From JANMCE01 sp031410595 (lineage in GTDB: Bacteria > Actinomycetota > Acidimicrobiia > Acidimicrobiales > Ilumatobacteraceae), in the NCBI GenBank assembly GCA_031410595.1, contig JANNZM010000054.1, positions 1-64,000 on the forward strand: a stretch of 64,000 nucleotides of DNA, read 5' to 3'. The notes beneath the pieces are model-generated. The model saw only the letters and a program-made list of their open reading frames with translations, was not told the origin of the DNA and searched no databases. The translations under genes were made by a program, and so were the position numbers. Of this stretch, positions 32,774 through 41,193 are shown in pieces (position 1 is the first letter of the stretch; the number at the start of each line of letters is the position of its first letter).

Positions 32774-33235
32774 ATGTTGAAAAAGCTTGTAGTGGGGGCG
32801 CTCATTTGTGTCGCCATCGGATTGGGTGGAGGGAATTCCGCCTCGGCAGCTGGCAACGGCAACGGCAACATCGTCGTGGAATCAAACGTCTTGTGGACCG
32901 TCAGTTGGGAGAACTGCAACCAGCTCCCCGCTGGCATCACCGTCACAGGGACCGGGAGGTTCGTCGACATCTTCCTCAAGTCGGGCGGCGACGAGGCGCA
33001 GGGCTTGGGCAGCGCTACCGACAACCTCGGTAACACATACCAATGGCATTACGCCAGTCACTTCACCGCGCACAGCAGTGGCTTTATCGACCACTTCAAC
33101 CTGTCGGGCAACGGACCGGCGGCGTATGTAACCGGCTTCCAGGCAGTGTTCACCGAGGCGGGGGTCGAACCGGTCTGGGTCCATGGTGACCCGTTCGCCT
33201 TCCCCAATGGTGGCGGCCGGTGCGATCCGTTGTGA
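32774..33235 (+). CDS. Small secreted protein of unknown function
   Basis: A 153-residue protein with a clear Sec signal peptide: MLKK, a hydrophobic core (LVVGALICVAIGLGGG) and a likely cut after SASA. The mature part is beta-rich and Gly/Asn-rich, with LPAGITVTGTGRFVDIFLKS, ATDNLGNTYQWHYASHFTAH and GNGPAAYVTGFQAVFTEAG. It has two cysteines (near ENCNQL and GGRCDPL) that could join the ends by a disulfide. The start at 32774 has GGGAGG at ideal spacing. The stop is 4 bp before the membrane-protein start, so the two are coupled. I do not recognise a named family; a beta-sandwich surface protein is a guess. Confidence 0.85.
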   Translation: MLKKLVVGALICVAIGLGGGNSASAAGNGNGNIVVESNVLWTVSWENCNQLPAGITVTGTGRFVDIFLKSGGDEAQGLGSATDNLGNTYQWHYASHFTAHSSGFIDHFNLSGNGPAAYVTGFQAVFTEAGVEPVWVHGDPFAFPNGGGRCDPL

Positions 33236-33239
33236 CGCA

Positions 33240-33818
33240 ATGGTGACGACGAATCTCCGGGCCGACGATGTTTCGTTCGCCCGGAGATTCGGCACGTCGA
33301 CGGGATTCCGGCGTCTGTACTGGGGAGTCGTGATCGTGCAGGGCATACACATGTTCGAGCACGTCGTGCAGCTGATCCAGGTGTACGCCTTCGGAGTGCC
33401 CGACGACGACGCCTTGGGCTTGCTCGGTTACGTCTTCCAGTTCAATGGCACCGAGGAGTGGCTCCATCTTGTCTTTAACGTGTCGTACCTGTTGGCGTTG
33501 GCGGTGTTGTTCGTCGGCATTCTCGGCCTGTACTTCGACGACGTGCTGTCGAGAGCAACGTTCATGGGGTACTTGCTACTCGGCCTCGGACTGGAGACCT
33601 GGCACGGCATAGAGCACGTTGTGATCATCCACAACGTGATCCGCAACGGCGGCTGCCCCTGCCCGGGCGTCGGCGATGTCGCGCTCGGCGTCACCGACAC
33701 CCAGTTGCACTTTGTGTACAACCTCATCGCCTACACCGGCACGCTCATTCCCTTCGTGGTCCTCCGGAAGGCCGGACGGCTACCCCTGCTGGCCCGGTCG
33801 GCTCGCCCGTCTGCGTGA
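33240..33818 (+). CDS. Internally duplicated His/Glu-rich membrane protein, unknown function
   Basis: A 192-residue protein with about five hydrophobic segments. Two repeat units are visible. Unit 1 has His37-x2-Glu40-His41 (IHMFEHVVQL) then Leu-His76-x3-Asn80 (WLHLVFNVSY). Unit 2 has His122-x2-Glu125-His126 (WHGIEHVVII) then Leu-His157-x3-Asn161 (QLHFVYNLIAY). The offset is 85 and 81 residues. Buried, symmetric His/Glu sets suggest metal or heme ligation, and a CPCP motif lies in the loop after the second HxxEH. The start is the ATG at 33240. It follows the secreted protein by 4 bp and ends inside the right-hand direct repeat. No known family recognised; function unknown. Confidence 0.85.
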   Translation: MVTTNLRADDVSFARRFGTSTGFRRLYWGVVIVQGIHMFEHVVQLIQVYAFGVPDDDALGLLGYVFQFNGTEEWLHLVFNVSYLLALAVLFVGILGLYFDDVLSRATFMGYLLLGLGLETWHGIEHVVIIHNVIRNGGCPCPGVGDVALGVTDTQLHFVYNLIAYTGTLIPFVVLRKAGRLPLLARSARPSA

Positions 33819-33847
33819 ACGATTGAGCCCCAAACGTCACGGCCCTT
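33809..33847 (+). repeat. Right copy of the ~38-bp imperfect direct repeat
   Basis: GAACGATTGAGCCCCAAACG and following bases match the copy at 32041-32078. Like that copy, it begins in the last codons of a gene and spans its stop. The two copies bracket a 1.77-kb segment. Confidence 0.7.
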
Positions 33848-33894
33848 TACAATGTGTAAATATCATTCCGACCGGGAGAGCGAGTTCTTCCCGG
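33846..33894. promoter_or_regulatory. Two inverted repeats upstream of the pyrimidine operon
   Basis: TTTACA (33846-33851) and TGTAAA (33855-33860) form a perfect 6-bp dyad with a 3-bp spacer, the only AT-rich element in the gap. A second dyad, CCGGGA (33872-33877) and TCCCGG (33889-33894), follows. They lie 23-71 bp before the first operon gene and look like operator and leader structure. No cognate regulator gene is nearby. Confidence 0.5.
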
Positions 33895-33916
33895 GACTGA
33901 CGAGAATGGGGCACGC

Positions 33917-34759
33917 ATGGCACGAAGAGTTCGAGCAGCGCTGTTGCAGACCGATTGGTCGGGTGACAAAGCATCCATGATCGACAAGCACGAGCAGGCC
34001 GTGCACGACGCCAAAGCCCAGGGCGCTCAGGTGATGTGCTTTCAGGAACTGTTCTACGGCCCCTACTTCTGCCAGGTGCAGGAAAAGGAGTACTACGACT
34101 ACACCGAACAGATCCCCGACGGGCCTACCACGCAGCGCTTCTGTTCGATTGCTCGTGAGGCTGGCATGGTGCTCGTGCTGCCGATGTACGAGGTCGTTCG
34201 CGAGGGCCTCTACTACAACACCGCCGCGGTCATAGACGCCGACGGCACCTACCTCGGCAAGTACCGCAAGCAGCACATTCCGCACACCAACGGGTTCTGG
34301 GAGAAGTTCTATTTTCGGCCGGGCGATGGTGGCTACCCGGTCTTCGAAACTGCGGTCGGCACGGTCGGCGTGTATATCTGTTATGACCGCCACTTCCCCG
34401 AAGGATGGCGGGCACTTGGTGTGAACGGTGCCGAAATCGTGTTCAACCCGTCGGCCACATCTCGCGGTCTGTCCAGCTACCTGTGGAAACTGGAGCAGCC
34501 GGCGTCTGCCGTGGCGAACGAGTACTACATCGGGGCTATCAATCGGGTCGGCATCGAGCCGTTGGGTGACAACGACTTCTATGGCACGTCGTACTTCGTT
34601 GATCCGGAAGGCAAGTTCGTCGGCGAGGTGGGAGACCCCAACAAGCCCGAGTTGATTGTGCGTGACCTCGAGATGGACCTCATCAAGACGGTGCGTGATC
34701 GTTGGGCGTTCTACCGAGACCGTCGCCCCGATGCCTACGGCGACCTGACCAAGGACTAA
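33917..34759 (+). CDS. Beta-ureidopropionase / N-carbamoyl amino acid amidohydrolase (nitrilase superfamily)
   Basis: A 280-residue carbon-nitrogen hydrolase. The Glu-Lys-Cys triad is present: Glu44 (CFQELFYGPYF), Lys118 (GKYRKQHIPH) and Cys155 (VYICYDRHFPEGWRALG). HTNGFWEKFYFRPGD is characteristic of N-carbamoyl-beta-alanine and N-carbamylputrescine amidohydrolases. Next to dihydropyrimidinase the expected reaction is N-carbamoyl-beta-alanine (or its methyl form) to beta-alanine, CO2 and ammonia, the third step of reductive pyrimidine breakdown. It is the first gene of the operon, 2 bp before dihydropyrimidinase. Confidence 0.93.
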   Translation: MARRVRAALLQTDWSGDKASMIDKHEQAVHDAKAQGAQVMCFQELFYGPYFCQVQEKEYYDYTEQIPDGPTTQRFCSIAREAGMVLVLPMYEVVREGLYYNTAAVIDADGTYLGKYRKQHIPHTNGFWEKFYFRPGDGGYPVFETAVGTVGVYICYDRHFPEGWRALGVNGAEIVFNPSATSRGLSSYLWKLEQPASAVANEYYIGAINRVGIEPLGDNDFYGTSYFVDPEGKFVGEVGDPNKPELIVRDLEMDLIKTVRDRWAFYRDRRPDAYGDLTKD

Positions 34760-34761
34760 CC

Positions 34762-36177
34762 ATGACTCGAACCCTCATCATCAATGGCACTGTGGTCAGC
34801 CCAACGGGGGCCGAGCCCGCCGACGTGTTCGTTGACGGTGAAACTATCGCCGCCATCTTCGCTCCGGGCCAGGTCGCGGCGCTGGGCATCACCGCCGATC
34901 GCACCATCGACGCGAAGGGCAAGTACGTCATCCCCGGAGGCGTCGACGCTCACACTCACATGTCGCTGCCGTTCGGCGGCACCATGTCATCGGACGACTT
35001 CGAGTCAGGCACTCGTGCCGCGGCATGGGGTGGCACCACCACTATTATCGATTTCGCCAGCCAGACTACCGGTGGCAACGTGCTCGACGTGATGGCTGCC
35101 CGCCACGAAGAAGCCGCGGGCCAGTGCTCCATCGACTACGCGTTCCACCAGATCATCGGCGGCGTCGACGACGACTCGCTCAAGGCAATGGATGAACTCG
35201 TGCATCATGAGGGGGTCACGTCGTTCAAGATGTTCATGGCCTACCCGGGGGTCTTCTACTCCGACGACGGGCAGATCCTTCGAGCCATGCAGAAGGCATC
35301 CGACAACGGGGCGCTCATCATGATGCACGCCGAAAATGGCATCGCCATCGACGTGCTCATCGCACAATCGCTCGCACGTGGTGAAAGCGCTCCGTACTTC
35401 CACTCCCTCACCCGTCCGGCCGAACTCGAGGGCGAAGCAACCCACCGAGCTATCAAGCTGGCCAAGGTTGCCGGCAATACCCCGCTGTACATCGTGCACA
35501 TGTCGGCCAGCGAAGCCCTTGAAGAAGTAGCAGCGGCTCGCCATCAGGGCTCCAACGTGTTCGCGGAAACGTGCCCGCAATATTTGTACCTTTCGCTCGA
35601 AGATCACCTCATGAAACCCGGCTTCGAGGGTGCCGCGTATGTGTGTTCCACTCCACTGCGTTCCAAGCATGAGCACCACGCCAAGGATCTGTGGAAGGGC
35701 CTACGCATGAACGAACTGGCCGTGGTGTCCACCGACCACTGTCCTTTCTGCATGAAAGATCAGAAGGAACTCGGCCTCGGCAACTTCGCCAAGATCCCCA
35801 ATGGCATCGGCTCGGTGGAGCACCGTATGGATCTGCTCTACCAGGGTGTGGTCAGTGGAAACATCTCGTTGCCTCGTTGGGTGGAGGTGGCCTGCACCAC
35901 GCCCGCTCGCATGTTTGGCATGTACCCGAAAAAGGGCATCATCGCCCCCGGATCCGACGCCGACATCGTCATCTACGACCCCGCCGCCAAGACCCACATC
36001 AGCGTTAACACCCATCACATGAATATGGACCACTCCGCCTGGGAAGGGTTCAACATTGACGGCAAGGTTGACATGGTCATATCCCGAGGCACGGTCGTCA
36101 TCGAAAACAGCTCCTATGTCGGCGCCAAGACCCACGGCCAGTTCGTGAAGCGTGGCCTGTCGACCTACCTCGTCTGA
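34762..36177 (+). CDS. Dihydropyrimidinase / D-hydantoinase
   Basis: A 471-residue cyclic amidohydrolase of the dihydropyrimidinase type. The binuclear zinc site is complete: His64-x-His66 (VDAHTHMSLPFGG), carboxylated Lys156 (SFKMFMAYPG), His189 (MMHAENG), His246 (YIVHMSASEA) and Asp325 (VVSTDHCPF). It opens dihydrouracil or dihydrothymine to N-carbamoyl-beta-amino acids, the substrate for the preceding enzyme. The ATG at 34762 starts MTRTLIINGTVVSP. The stop overlaps or nearly abuts the next gene. Gene order amidohydrolase-hydantoinase-semialdehyde dehydrogenase marks a pyrimidine-degrading operon. Confidence 0.95.
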   Translation: MTRTLIINGTVVSPTGAEPADVFVDGETIAAIFAPGQVAALGITADRTIDAKGKYVIPGGVDAHTHMSLPFGGTMSSDDFESGTRAAAWGGTTTIIDFASQTTGGNVLDVMAARHEEAAGQCSIDYAFHQIIGGVDDDSLKAMDELVHHEGVTSFKMFMAYPGVFYSDDGQILRAMQKASDNGALIMMHAENGIAIDVLIAQSLARGESAPYFHSLTRPAELEGEATHRAIKLAKVAGNTPLYIVHMSASEALEEVAAARHQGSNVFAETCPQYLYLSLEDHLMKPGFEGAAYVCSTPLRSKHEHHAKDLWKGLRMNELAVVSTDHCPFCMKDQKELGLGNFAKIPNGIGSVEHRMDLLYQGVVSGNISLPRWVEVACTTPARMFGMYPKKGIIAPGSDADIVIYDPAAKTHISVNTHHMNMDHSAWEGFNIDGKVDMVISRGTVVIENSSYVGAKTHGQFVKRGLSTYLV

Positions 36178-36200
36178 TGCTCTTTGAAAGGTCGTTTACC

Positions 36201-37685
36201 GTGAACGTCGTCCCCCACGTCATCGGCGGCAAGGAACAGTTCCCCACTTCGGGCAACTTCGGCAAGATCTACAACCCCGCCACCGGCCTGCAATCGGCCC
36301 AGGTCGGCTTTGCGTCGGTGGACGAAGTCGACGCTGCGGTTGCCGTCGCCAAGGCCGCGTTCCCGGCATGGCGGTCCACATCACTGTCACGGCGAGCCGA
36401 GGTGCTGTTCAAGCTGCGCCAGTTGGTGGATGAGAACCGTAAGGAGATCGCCAAGCTGCTCACGGCCGAGCACGGCAAAGTGCTGTCCGACGCCTTGGGA
36501 GAGGTCGCCCGCGGCCTCGAGAACATCGAGTTCGCCTGCGGCATCCCGAACCTGCTCAAAGGTGGCTTTTCCGAGCAGGCCGCTACCGGCGTCGACGTGT
36601 ACTCGATTCGTCAGCCGCTCGGTGTCGTGGCCGGCATCACGCCATTCAACTTCCCCGCCATGGTTCCCATGTGGATGTTCGCCAACGCCATAGCGTGCGG
36701 CAACACCTTCGTTCTCAAACCGAGTGAAAAGGACCCGTCGGTCAACAACTACGTTGCCTCGTTACTGCACGAGGCCGGACTTCCCGACGGTGTCTACAAC
36801 GTCGTGCACGGCGATCGCATTGCGGTTGATCGGCTGTTGGAGCATCCCGATGTAGCGGCCGTCTCCTTCGTGGGGTCGACCCTGATCGCTCGTCACATCT
36901 ACGAGACCGGAACCAAGAATGGCAAGCGGGTACAGGCCCTTGGCGGAGCCAAGAACCACATGGTGGTGCTGCCCGATGCCGACATTGGCATGGCCGCTGA
37001 CGCAGCTATCTCGGCCGCATTCGGTTCGGCCGGCGAACGGTGCATGGCAATCTCGGTGTGCGTTGCGGTCGGTGGAGTTGGCGATCATCTGGTAGACGCC
37101 ATCAAGAGTCGCATGCCTGCCATCAAGGTCGGTGACGGCATGGATGCCTCCAGTGAGATGGGCCCGCTCGTCACCCGCGAACATCGCGATAGGGTGGCCT
37201 CGTACATCGACGCCGGTGAGCAAGCCGGCGCGAAGGTATTGGTCGATGGGCGCGACGAGATAAAGCGGGATGGCTTCTTTCTCGGGTGCAGCCTGCTCGA
37301 CCATGTAACGCCCGCCATGACGGTTTGGACCGATGAAATCTTCGGACCGGTCCTCTCCGTCGTGAGGGTGGACACCTACCCCGAGGCGCTTGACCTCATC
37401 CACCGTCATCAGTACGGAAACGGCACGGCGATCTTCACTCGTGACGGTGGCGCCGCTCGGCAGTTTCAGTTCGACGTACAGGTCGGTATGGTCGGCATCA
37501 ACGTCCCCGTCCCGGTGCCCGTCAGCTATTACAGCTTCGGTGGCTGGCGCTCGTCGCTCTTTGGCGACAACCACATGTACGGCCCCGACGGCATCCAGTT
37601 CTACACCCGGACCAAGGTCGTCACGGCCCGCTGGCCCGACCCGTCCACCAGCACCGTCGACCTCGGCTTCCCGCAGAATCGCTAG
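36201..37685 (+). CDS. mmsA: Methylmalonate-semialdehyde dehydrogenase (CoA-acylating)
   Basis: An aldehyde dehydrogenase of about 494 residues that turns (methyl)malonate semialdehyde into propionyl- or acetyl-CoA, using NAD+ and CoA. Family signs are HVIGGKEQ at the start, ITPFNFPAMVPMWMFANAIA, KPSEKDPS, and catalytic Cys281 in GSAGERCMAISVCV, then the C-terminal PVPVPVSYYSFGGWRSSLFG. The GTG at 36201 has a GAAAGG box and gives the normal N-terminus; an ATG at 36177, overlapping the previous TGA, would add eight residues. In this operon it should act on semialdehydes from beta-alanine or beta-aminoisobutyrate. No aminotransferase is in the window. Confidence 0.93.
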   Translation: MNVVPHVIGGKEQFPTSGNFGKIYNPATGLQSAQVGFASVDEVDAAVAVAKAAFPAWRSTSLSRRAEVLFKLRQLVDENRKEIAKLLTAEHGKVLSDALGEVARGLENIEFACGIPNLLKGGFSEQAATGVDVYSIRQPLGVVAGITPFNFPAMVPMWMFANAIACGNTFVLKPSEKDPSVNNYVASLLHEAGLPDGVYNVVHGDRIAVDRLLEHPDVAAVSFVGSTLIARHIYETGTKNGKRVQALGGAKNHMVVLPDADIGMAADAAISAAFGSAGERCMAISVCVAVGGVGDHLVDAIKSRMPAIKVGDGMDASSEMGPLVTREHRDRVASYIDAGEQAGAKVLVDGRDEIKRDGFFLGCSLLDHVTPAMTVWTDEIFGPVLSVVRVDTYPEALDLIHRHQYGNGTAIFTRDGGAARQFQFDVQVGMVGINVPVPVPVSYYSFGGWRSSLFGDNHMYGPDGIQFYTRTKVVTARWPDPSTSTVDLGFPQNR

Positions 37686-37687
37686 CG

Positions 37688-38707
37688 ATGGAATTCGGCG
37701 TCGTCCTCCAAACCAACCCGCCCGCATCCAAGGTTGTCGAGCTGGCGCGCCTTGCCGAGATGGAGGGGTTTGAGTACGTGTGGACGTTCGACTCCCATCT
37801 CTTGTGGGAGGAACCGTTTGTCGTCTATAGCCAAATCCTGGCCCAGACCCGCCGGGTCATCGTCGGCCCTATGGTCACCAACCCGGCCACTCGCGACTGG
37901 ACGGTGACGGCCAGCCTCTTCGCCACGCTGAACGAGATGTTCGGCAACCGCACGATCTGCGGCATCGGCCGCGGAGACTCAGCCGTGCGCGTCACGAACG
38001 GCAAGCCCACCACGCTGGCAACGCTGCGCGACGCGGTTCACGTCATCCGAGAACTCGCCAACGGTCGCGAGGTCGAGTACAACGGATCACAGATCCGGTT
38101 CCCGTGGGGTACCAAGAGTCGACTCGATGTGTGGGTCGCCGCCTATGGCCCGAAGGCTCTCGCACTGGCCGGCGAGGTCGGCGACGGGTTCATCCTTCAG
38201 CTCGCCGACCCATCGATTGTCGAGTGGAGCATCAAGGCCGTTCGTGAGGCGGCCGCCAAGGCCGGACGAGATCCGTTGTCGGTGAAGATCTGTGTGGCCG
38301 CGCCGGCCTACGTCACCGACGACATTGCCTACGGACGCGACCAGTGTCGCTGGTTCGGGGGCATGGTGGGCAATCACGTAGCCGACATCGTCGCCCGCTA
38401 CGGCGAAGGCGGCGCAGCGGTTCCGCAGGCGCTCACCGACTACATCAAAGGTCGCGCCGGCTACGACTACAACGAACACGGTCGTGCGGGGAACACCCAC
38501 ACCCAGTTCGTTCCCGACGAGATTGTCGATCGCTTCTGCCTCATCGGCCCACCTTCGTTGCAGGTCGAACGATTGAAGGAACTTGAGGCGCTCGGCGTCG
38601 ACCAGTTCGACATCTACCTCCAGCATGACGCGAAGGAATCCACGCTCGCCGCCTACGGCAATGGCATCATGGCCTCGCTTCACGAACACGTGGCGGCGAA
38701 GGCCTAA
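37688..38707 (+). CDS. Luciferase-like F420/flavin oxidoreductase, CPS_4043 type
   Basis: A 339-residue TIM-barrel protein of the luciferase-like monooxygenase superfamily: MEFGVVLQTNPPASKVVELA, FEYVWTFDSHLLWEEPFVV, VGPMVTNPATRDWTVTAS and CGIGRGDSAVR. This resembles the F420-dependent subgroup (CPS_4043) often found with dihydropyrimidinase genes. It may reduce or oxidise a pyrimidine-ring intermediate, possibly substituting for the missing dihydropyrimidine dehydrogenase; that is inference. It starts 2 bp after mmsA. Confidence 0.88.
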   Translation: MEFGVVLQTNPPASKVVELARLAEMEGFEYVWTFDSHLLWEEPFVVYSQILAQTRRVIVGPMVTNPATRDWTVTASLFATLNEMFGNRTICGIGRGDSAVRVTNGKPTTLATLRDAVHVIRELANGREVEYNGSQIRFPWGTKSRLDVWVAAYGPKALALAGEVGDGFILQLADPSIVEWSIKAVREAAAKAGRDPLSVKICVAAPAYVTDDIAYGRDQCRWFGGMVGNHVADIVARYGEGGAAVPQALTDYIKGRAGYDYNEHGRAGNTHTQFVPDEIVDRFCLIGPPSLQVERLKELEALGVDQFDIYLQHDAKESTLAAYGNGIMASLHEHVAAKA

Positions 38708-39598
38708 GTGCCGGCCTCGCCCACCAAGAATTGGCGGGGTCTACGACGCGTCCTGATGTTCATTGCGTCGTTGGCATTGTTGGCGGTGGTTTGGGAGTTG
38801 TACAAGACCGTCGGTCCGGCTGGCGGCGGCAAAATCCTTGGCGCCCGTCTCCTGCCAAAGGCAGAGAACCGGTCGATGCCACATGTCTGGGACATGCTTC
38901 AGCGTTACACCCGAGCAGAACGTCGGGGTGGCACCCGCACCATCTTCATGGTGGTGCTGTCGGGCTTATGGTTCACGCTTCGCATCGCCCTGGCCGGACT
39001 CGTCCTCGGCGTCACCGTTGGGCTGGGTTTAGCGGTCGTGATGGCTCGTTTCAGACTGTTGGAACGCGCCTTGGTGCCCTGGCTGGTCATCTCCCAGACG
39101 GTGCCGCTCATCGCGCTCGCTCCGCTGGTAGTCAGCTGGGGCGGGCGGCTACACGTTGGCGGTTTCACGTGGCAGAAGTGGATGTCGGCCGCGGTCATCG
39201 CCGCTTTTCTTGCCTTCTTTCCGATTTCGATCGGTGCGTTGCGCGGGCTGACCTCTCCCCCGGCCTCGGCCGTTGAGCTGATGGACAGTTATGCCGCCTC
39301 GTGGGGTTCCTCGCTCATGAAAATGCGCCTTCCCGCCGCCGTGCCCTATCTGATTCCCTCGCTCAAGCTTGGTGCGAATGCGGCCGTGGTCGGCGCCATC
39401 GTGGCCGAGCTTTCCACCGGCCTCAAAGGCGGCGTCGGTCGCCTTATTCTGGAGTACATGCGAGAGTCCACCGGTGACCCCGCCAAGGTGTTTACAGCCG
39501 TATTCGGCGCAGCTGCCCTTGGCCTCACCATGGCTGGATTTATCGCACTTATCGACATCGGCGTATCCCGCAACCGTCCGAAGGAGTTGGCGGCGTGA
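38708..39598 (+). CDS. ABC transporter permease (NMT1/taurine-type), first subunit
   Basis: A 296-residue membrane protein with about six helices and the permease loop containing PASAVELMDSYAASWGSSLM followed by KMRLPAAVPYLIPSLKLG (EAA-like). It belongs to the SsuC/TauC/ThiX permease group. It starts with a GTG at 38708 directly after the previous TAA and overlaps the ATPase gene by 4 bp. It has a longer first loop than its partner at 40395. Two different permeases suggest a heterodimeric channel for a small nitrogen compound, likely a pyrimidine or its ring-opened product. Confidence 0.92.
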   Translation: MPASPTKNWRGLRRVLMFIASLALLAVVWELYKTVGPAGGGKILGARLLPKAENRSMPHVWDMLQRYTRAERRGGTRTIFMVVLSGLWFTLRIALAGLVLGVTVGLGLAVVMARFRLLERALVPWLVISQTVPLIALAPLVVSWGGRLHVGGFTWQKWMSAAVIAAFLAFFPISIGALRGLTSPPASAVELMDSYAASWGSSLMKMRLPAAVPYLIPSLKLGANAAVVGAIVAELSTGLKGGVGRLILEYMRESTGDPAKVFTAVFGAAALGLTMAGFIALIDIGVSRNRPKELAA

Positions 39599-40398
39599 GT
39601 GCCCCTGTTGACATCGTCGGTATTTCCAAGGTGTTCAACGCCGGCCGGTCGAATGCCGTCACTGCGCTGGACGACATCAACCTCAACGTTGCGCCGGGCC
39701 AGTTCGTCTCGCTGATCGGACCGTCGGGGTGTGGCAAGTCGACGCTGCTTCGGCTCATTGGCAACCTCACCGAACCGACCGCCGGGTCGGTCAGCGTGAA
39801 CGGTAAGAGTGCCGCCCATGCTCGCCTTGATGGTGACTACGGGATGGCGTTCCAGCAGGCCGGTTTGTTCGATTGGCGCACGGTCAGCCGCAACATCGAA
39901 CTCCCTCTGGAGATGAAGGGGTTCGACAAGGCTGCCCGCCGGGCCCGAGCAATGGACATGCTTGATCTGGTGAAGTTACGCGAGTTCGCCGACCACCGCC
40001 CCTGGGAACTCTCGGGCGGTATGCAACAGCGGGTGGCCATCGCCCGGGCCTTGTCGTTCGAGCCGAAGCTTCTTCTCATGGATGAGCCGTTCGGCGCGCT
40101 GGACGAGATGACTCGGGAGCACATGCAGAGTGAATTGCTCCGCATCTGCGCCACCACGGGCACCACGGTTCTGTTCGTCACCCACTCGATCCCAGAGGCC
40201 GTGTTCCTCGCCAACCAGGTCGTCGTGATGTCACCTCGCCCCGGCAAGATCGCCAAGATCGTCAACGTTGATCTCGGGCAACGAAACGACGACACCCGCG
40301 AGGATGCCGAGTTCTTCAAGAAGGTCACCGAGGTCCGCGAAGCGCTGCGTGGTTACGACCATGTCGAACCCATGCCGACCCGCCTGGACGACCGATGA
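39595..40398 (+). CDS. ABC transporter ATPase
   Basis: A 267-residue importer ATPase: Walker A GPSGCGKSTLLRLIGNL, Q-loop AFQQAGLFDWRTV, signature LSGGMQQRVAIARAL, Walker B LLLMDEPFGALDE and the H-loop FVTHSIPEAV. This is the TauB/SsuB/ThiZ type. GTGA/ATGA-type overlaps with both permeases indicate strict co-translation. Confidence 0.95.
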   Translation: MSAPVDIVGISKVFNAGRSNAVTALDDINLNVAPGQFVSLIGPSGCGKSTLLRLIGNLTEPTAGSVSVNGKSAAHARLDGDYGMAFQQAGLFDWRTVSRNIELPLEMKGFDKAARRARAMDMLDLVKLREFADHRPWELSGGMQQRVAIARALSFEPKLLLMDEPFGALDEMTREHMQSELLRICATTGTTVLFVTHSIPEAVFLANQVVVMSPRPGKIAKIVNVDLGQRNDDTREDAEFFKKVTEVREALRGYDHVEPMPTRLDDR

Positions 40399-41162
40399 AC
40401 CGTGTGCGCGCTGCGCTTCCCCCGTTCGCGTTTGGGGTGCTGTTCCTACTGGCGTGGGAGCTGCTGGTGCGCGCCTTCCACATCAAGCCTTATCTGCTCC
40501 CGAAGCCGAGCGGTATCTGGTCGGCCTTCACCAGCGATATGAGTTCGATGTGGACCGTGAGCAGTTCAACTGGTCTGAACGCTCTGATCGGGCTGCTCCT
40601 CGGCACCGCGATCGGCCTCCTGCTGGCGTTCGCGGCCAGCAGATTCCGCCTGCTTGCGGAGTTACTCACACCCATGGCGCTGGCCGTGGCCGCTATGCCC
40701 ATCATCGTGCTCGTCGCTATCTTCAACAACCTCTTTGCCATCACCTCATCGGTACCGCGGCGTCTCATGGTGACGGTGGTGGTTCTCTTCATCGTGCTCA
40801 TCAACGTGATGAAGGGTCTCACCCAGGCCAACGCCACCCAACTCGAACTCATGCGCAGCTACGGGGCGTCCGAGAGCGCCGTCATCCGCAAGGTTCGTCT
40901 GCCCAATGCACTCGCGTTCCTGTTTGTCGCGCTCAGGCAAGCGGCACCGTTGGCGGTCATCACCGCGGTTGTTGCCGAGTACTTCGGCGGCAACCAGGGT
41001 GGGCTGGGCAGCCGTATCACCAGCGCTATCTCTACCTCGAAAGACACAACCGGCTGGGCCTACGTGCTGGCCGCATGCCTTGTCGGTATCACGTTCTATC
41101 TCGTATCCACCGTGCTCGAGTGGGTGGCGATGCCCTGGGCTCGCAACCGCTCGCGCACCTGA
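40395..41162 (+). CDS. ABC transporter permease, second subunit
   Basis: A 255-residue permease with about six helices; the coupling segment is ATQLELMRSYGASESAVIRK followed by VRLPNALAFLFVAL. It is of the same family as the permease at 38708 but clearly diverged. It overlaps the ATPase by 4 bp and is followed after 31 bp by the binding protein. Confidence 0.92.
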   Translation: MNRVRAALPPFAFGVLFLLAWELLVRAFHIKPYLLPKPSGIWSAFTSDMSSMWTVSSSTGLNALIGLLLGTAIGLLLAFAASRFRLLAELLTPMALAVAAMPIIVLVAIFNNLFAITSSVPRRLMVTVVVLFIVLINVMKGLTQANATQLELMRSYGASESAVIRKVRLPNALAFLFVALRQAAPLAVITAVVAEYFGGNQGGLGSRITSAISTSKDTTGWAYVLAACLVGITFYLVSTVLEWVAMPWARNRSRT

Positions 41163-41193
41163 CCCGTTGCACCATCAACCAAAAGGGAGAGAA

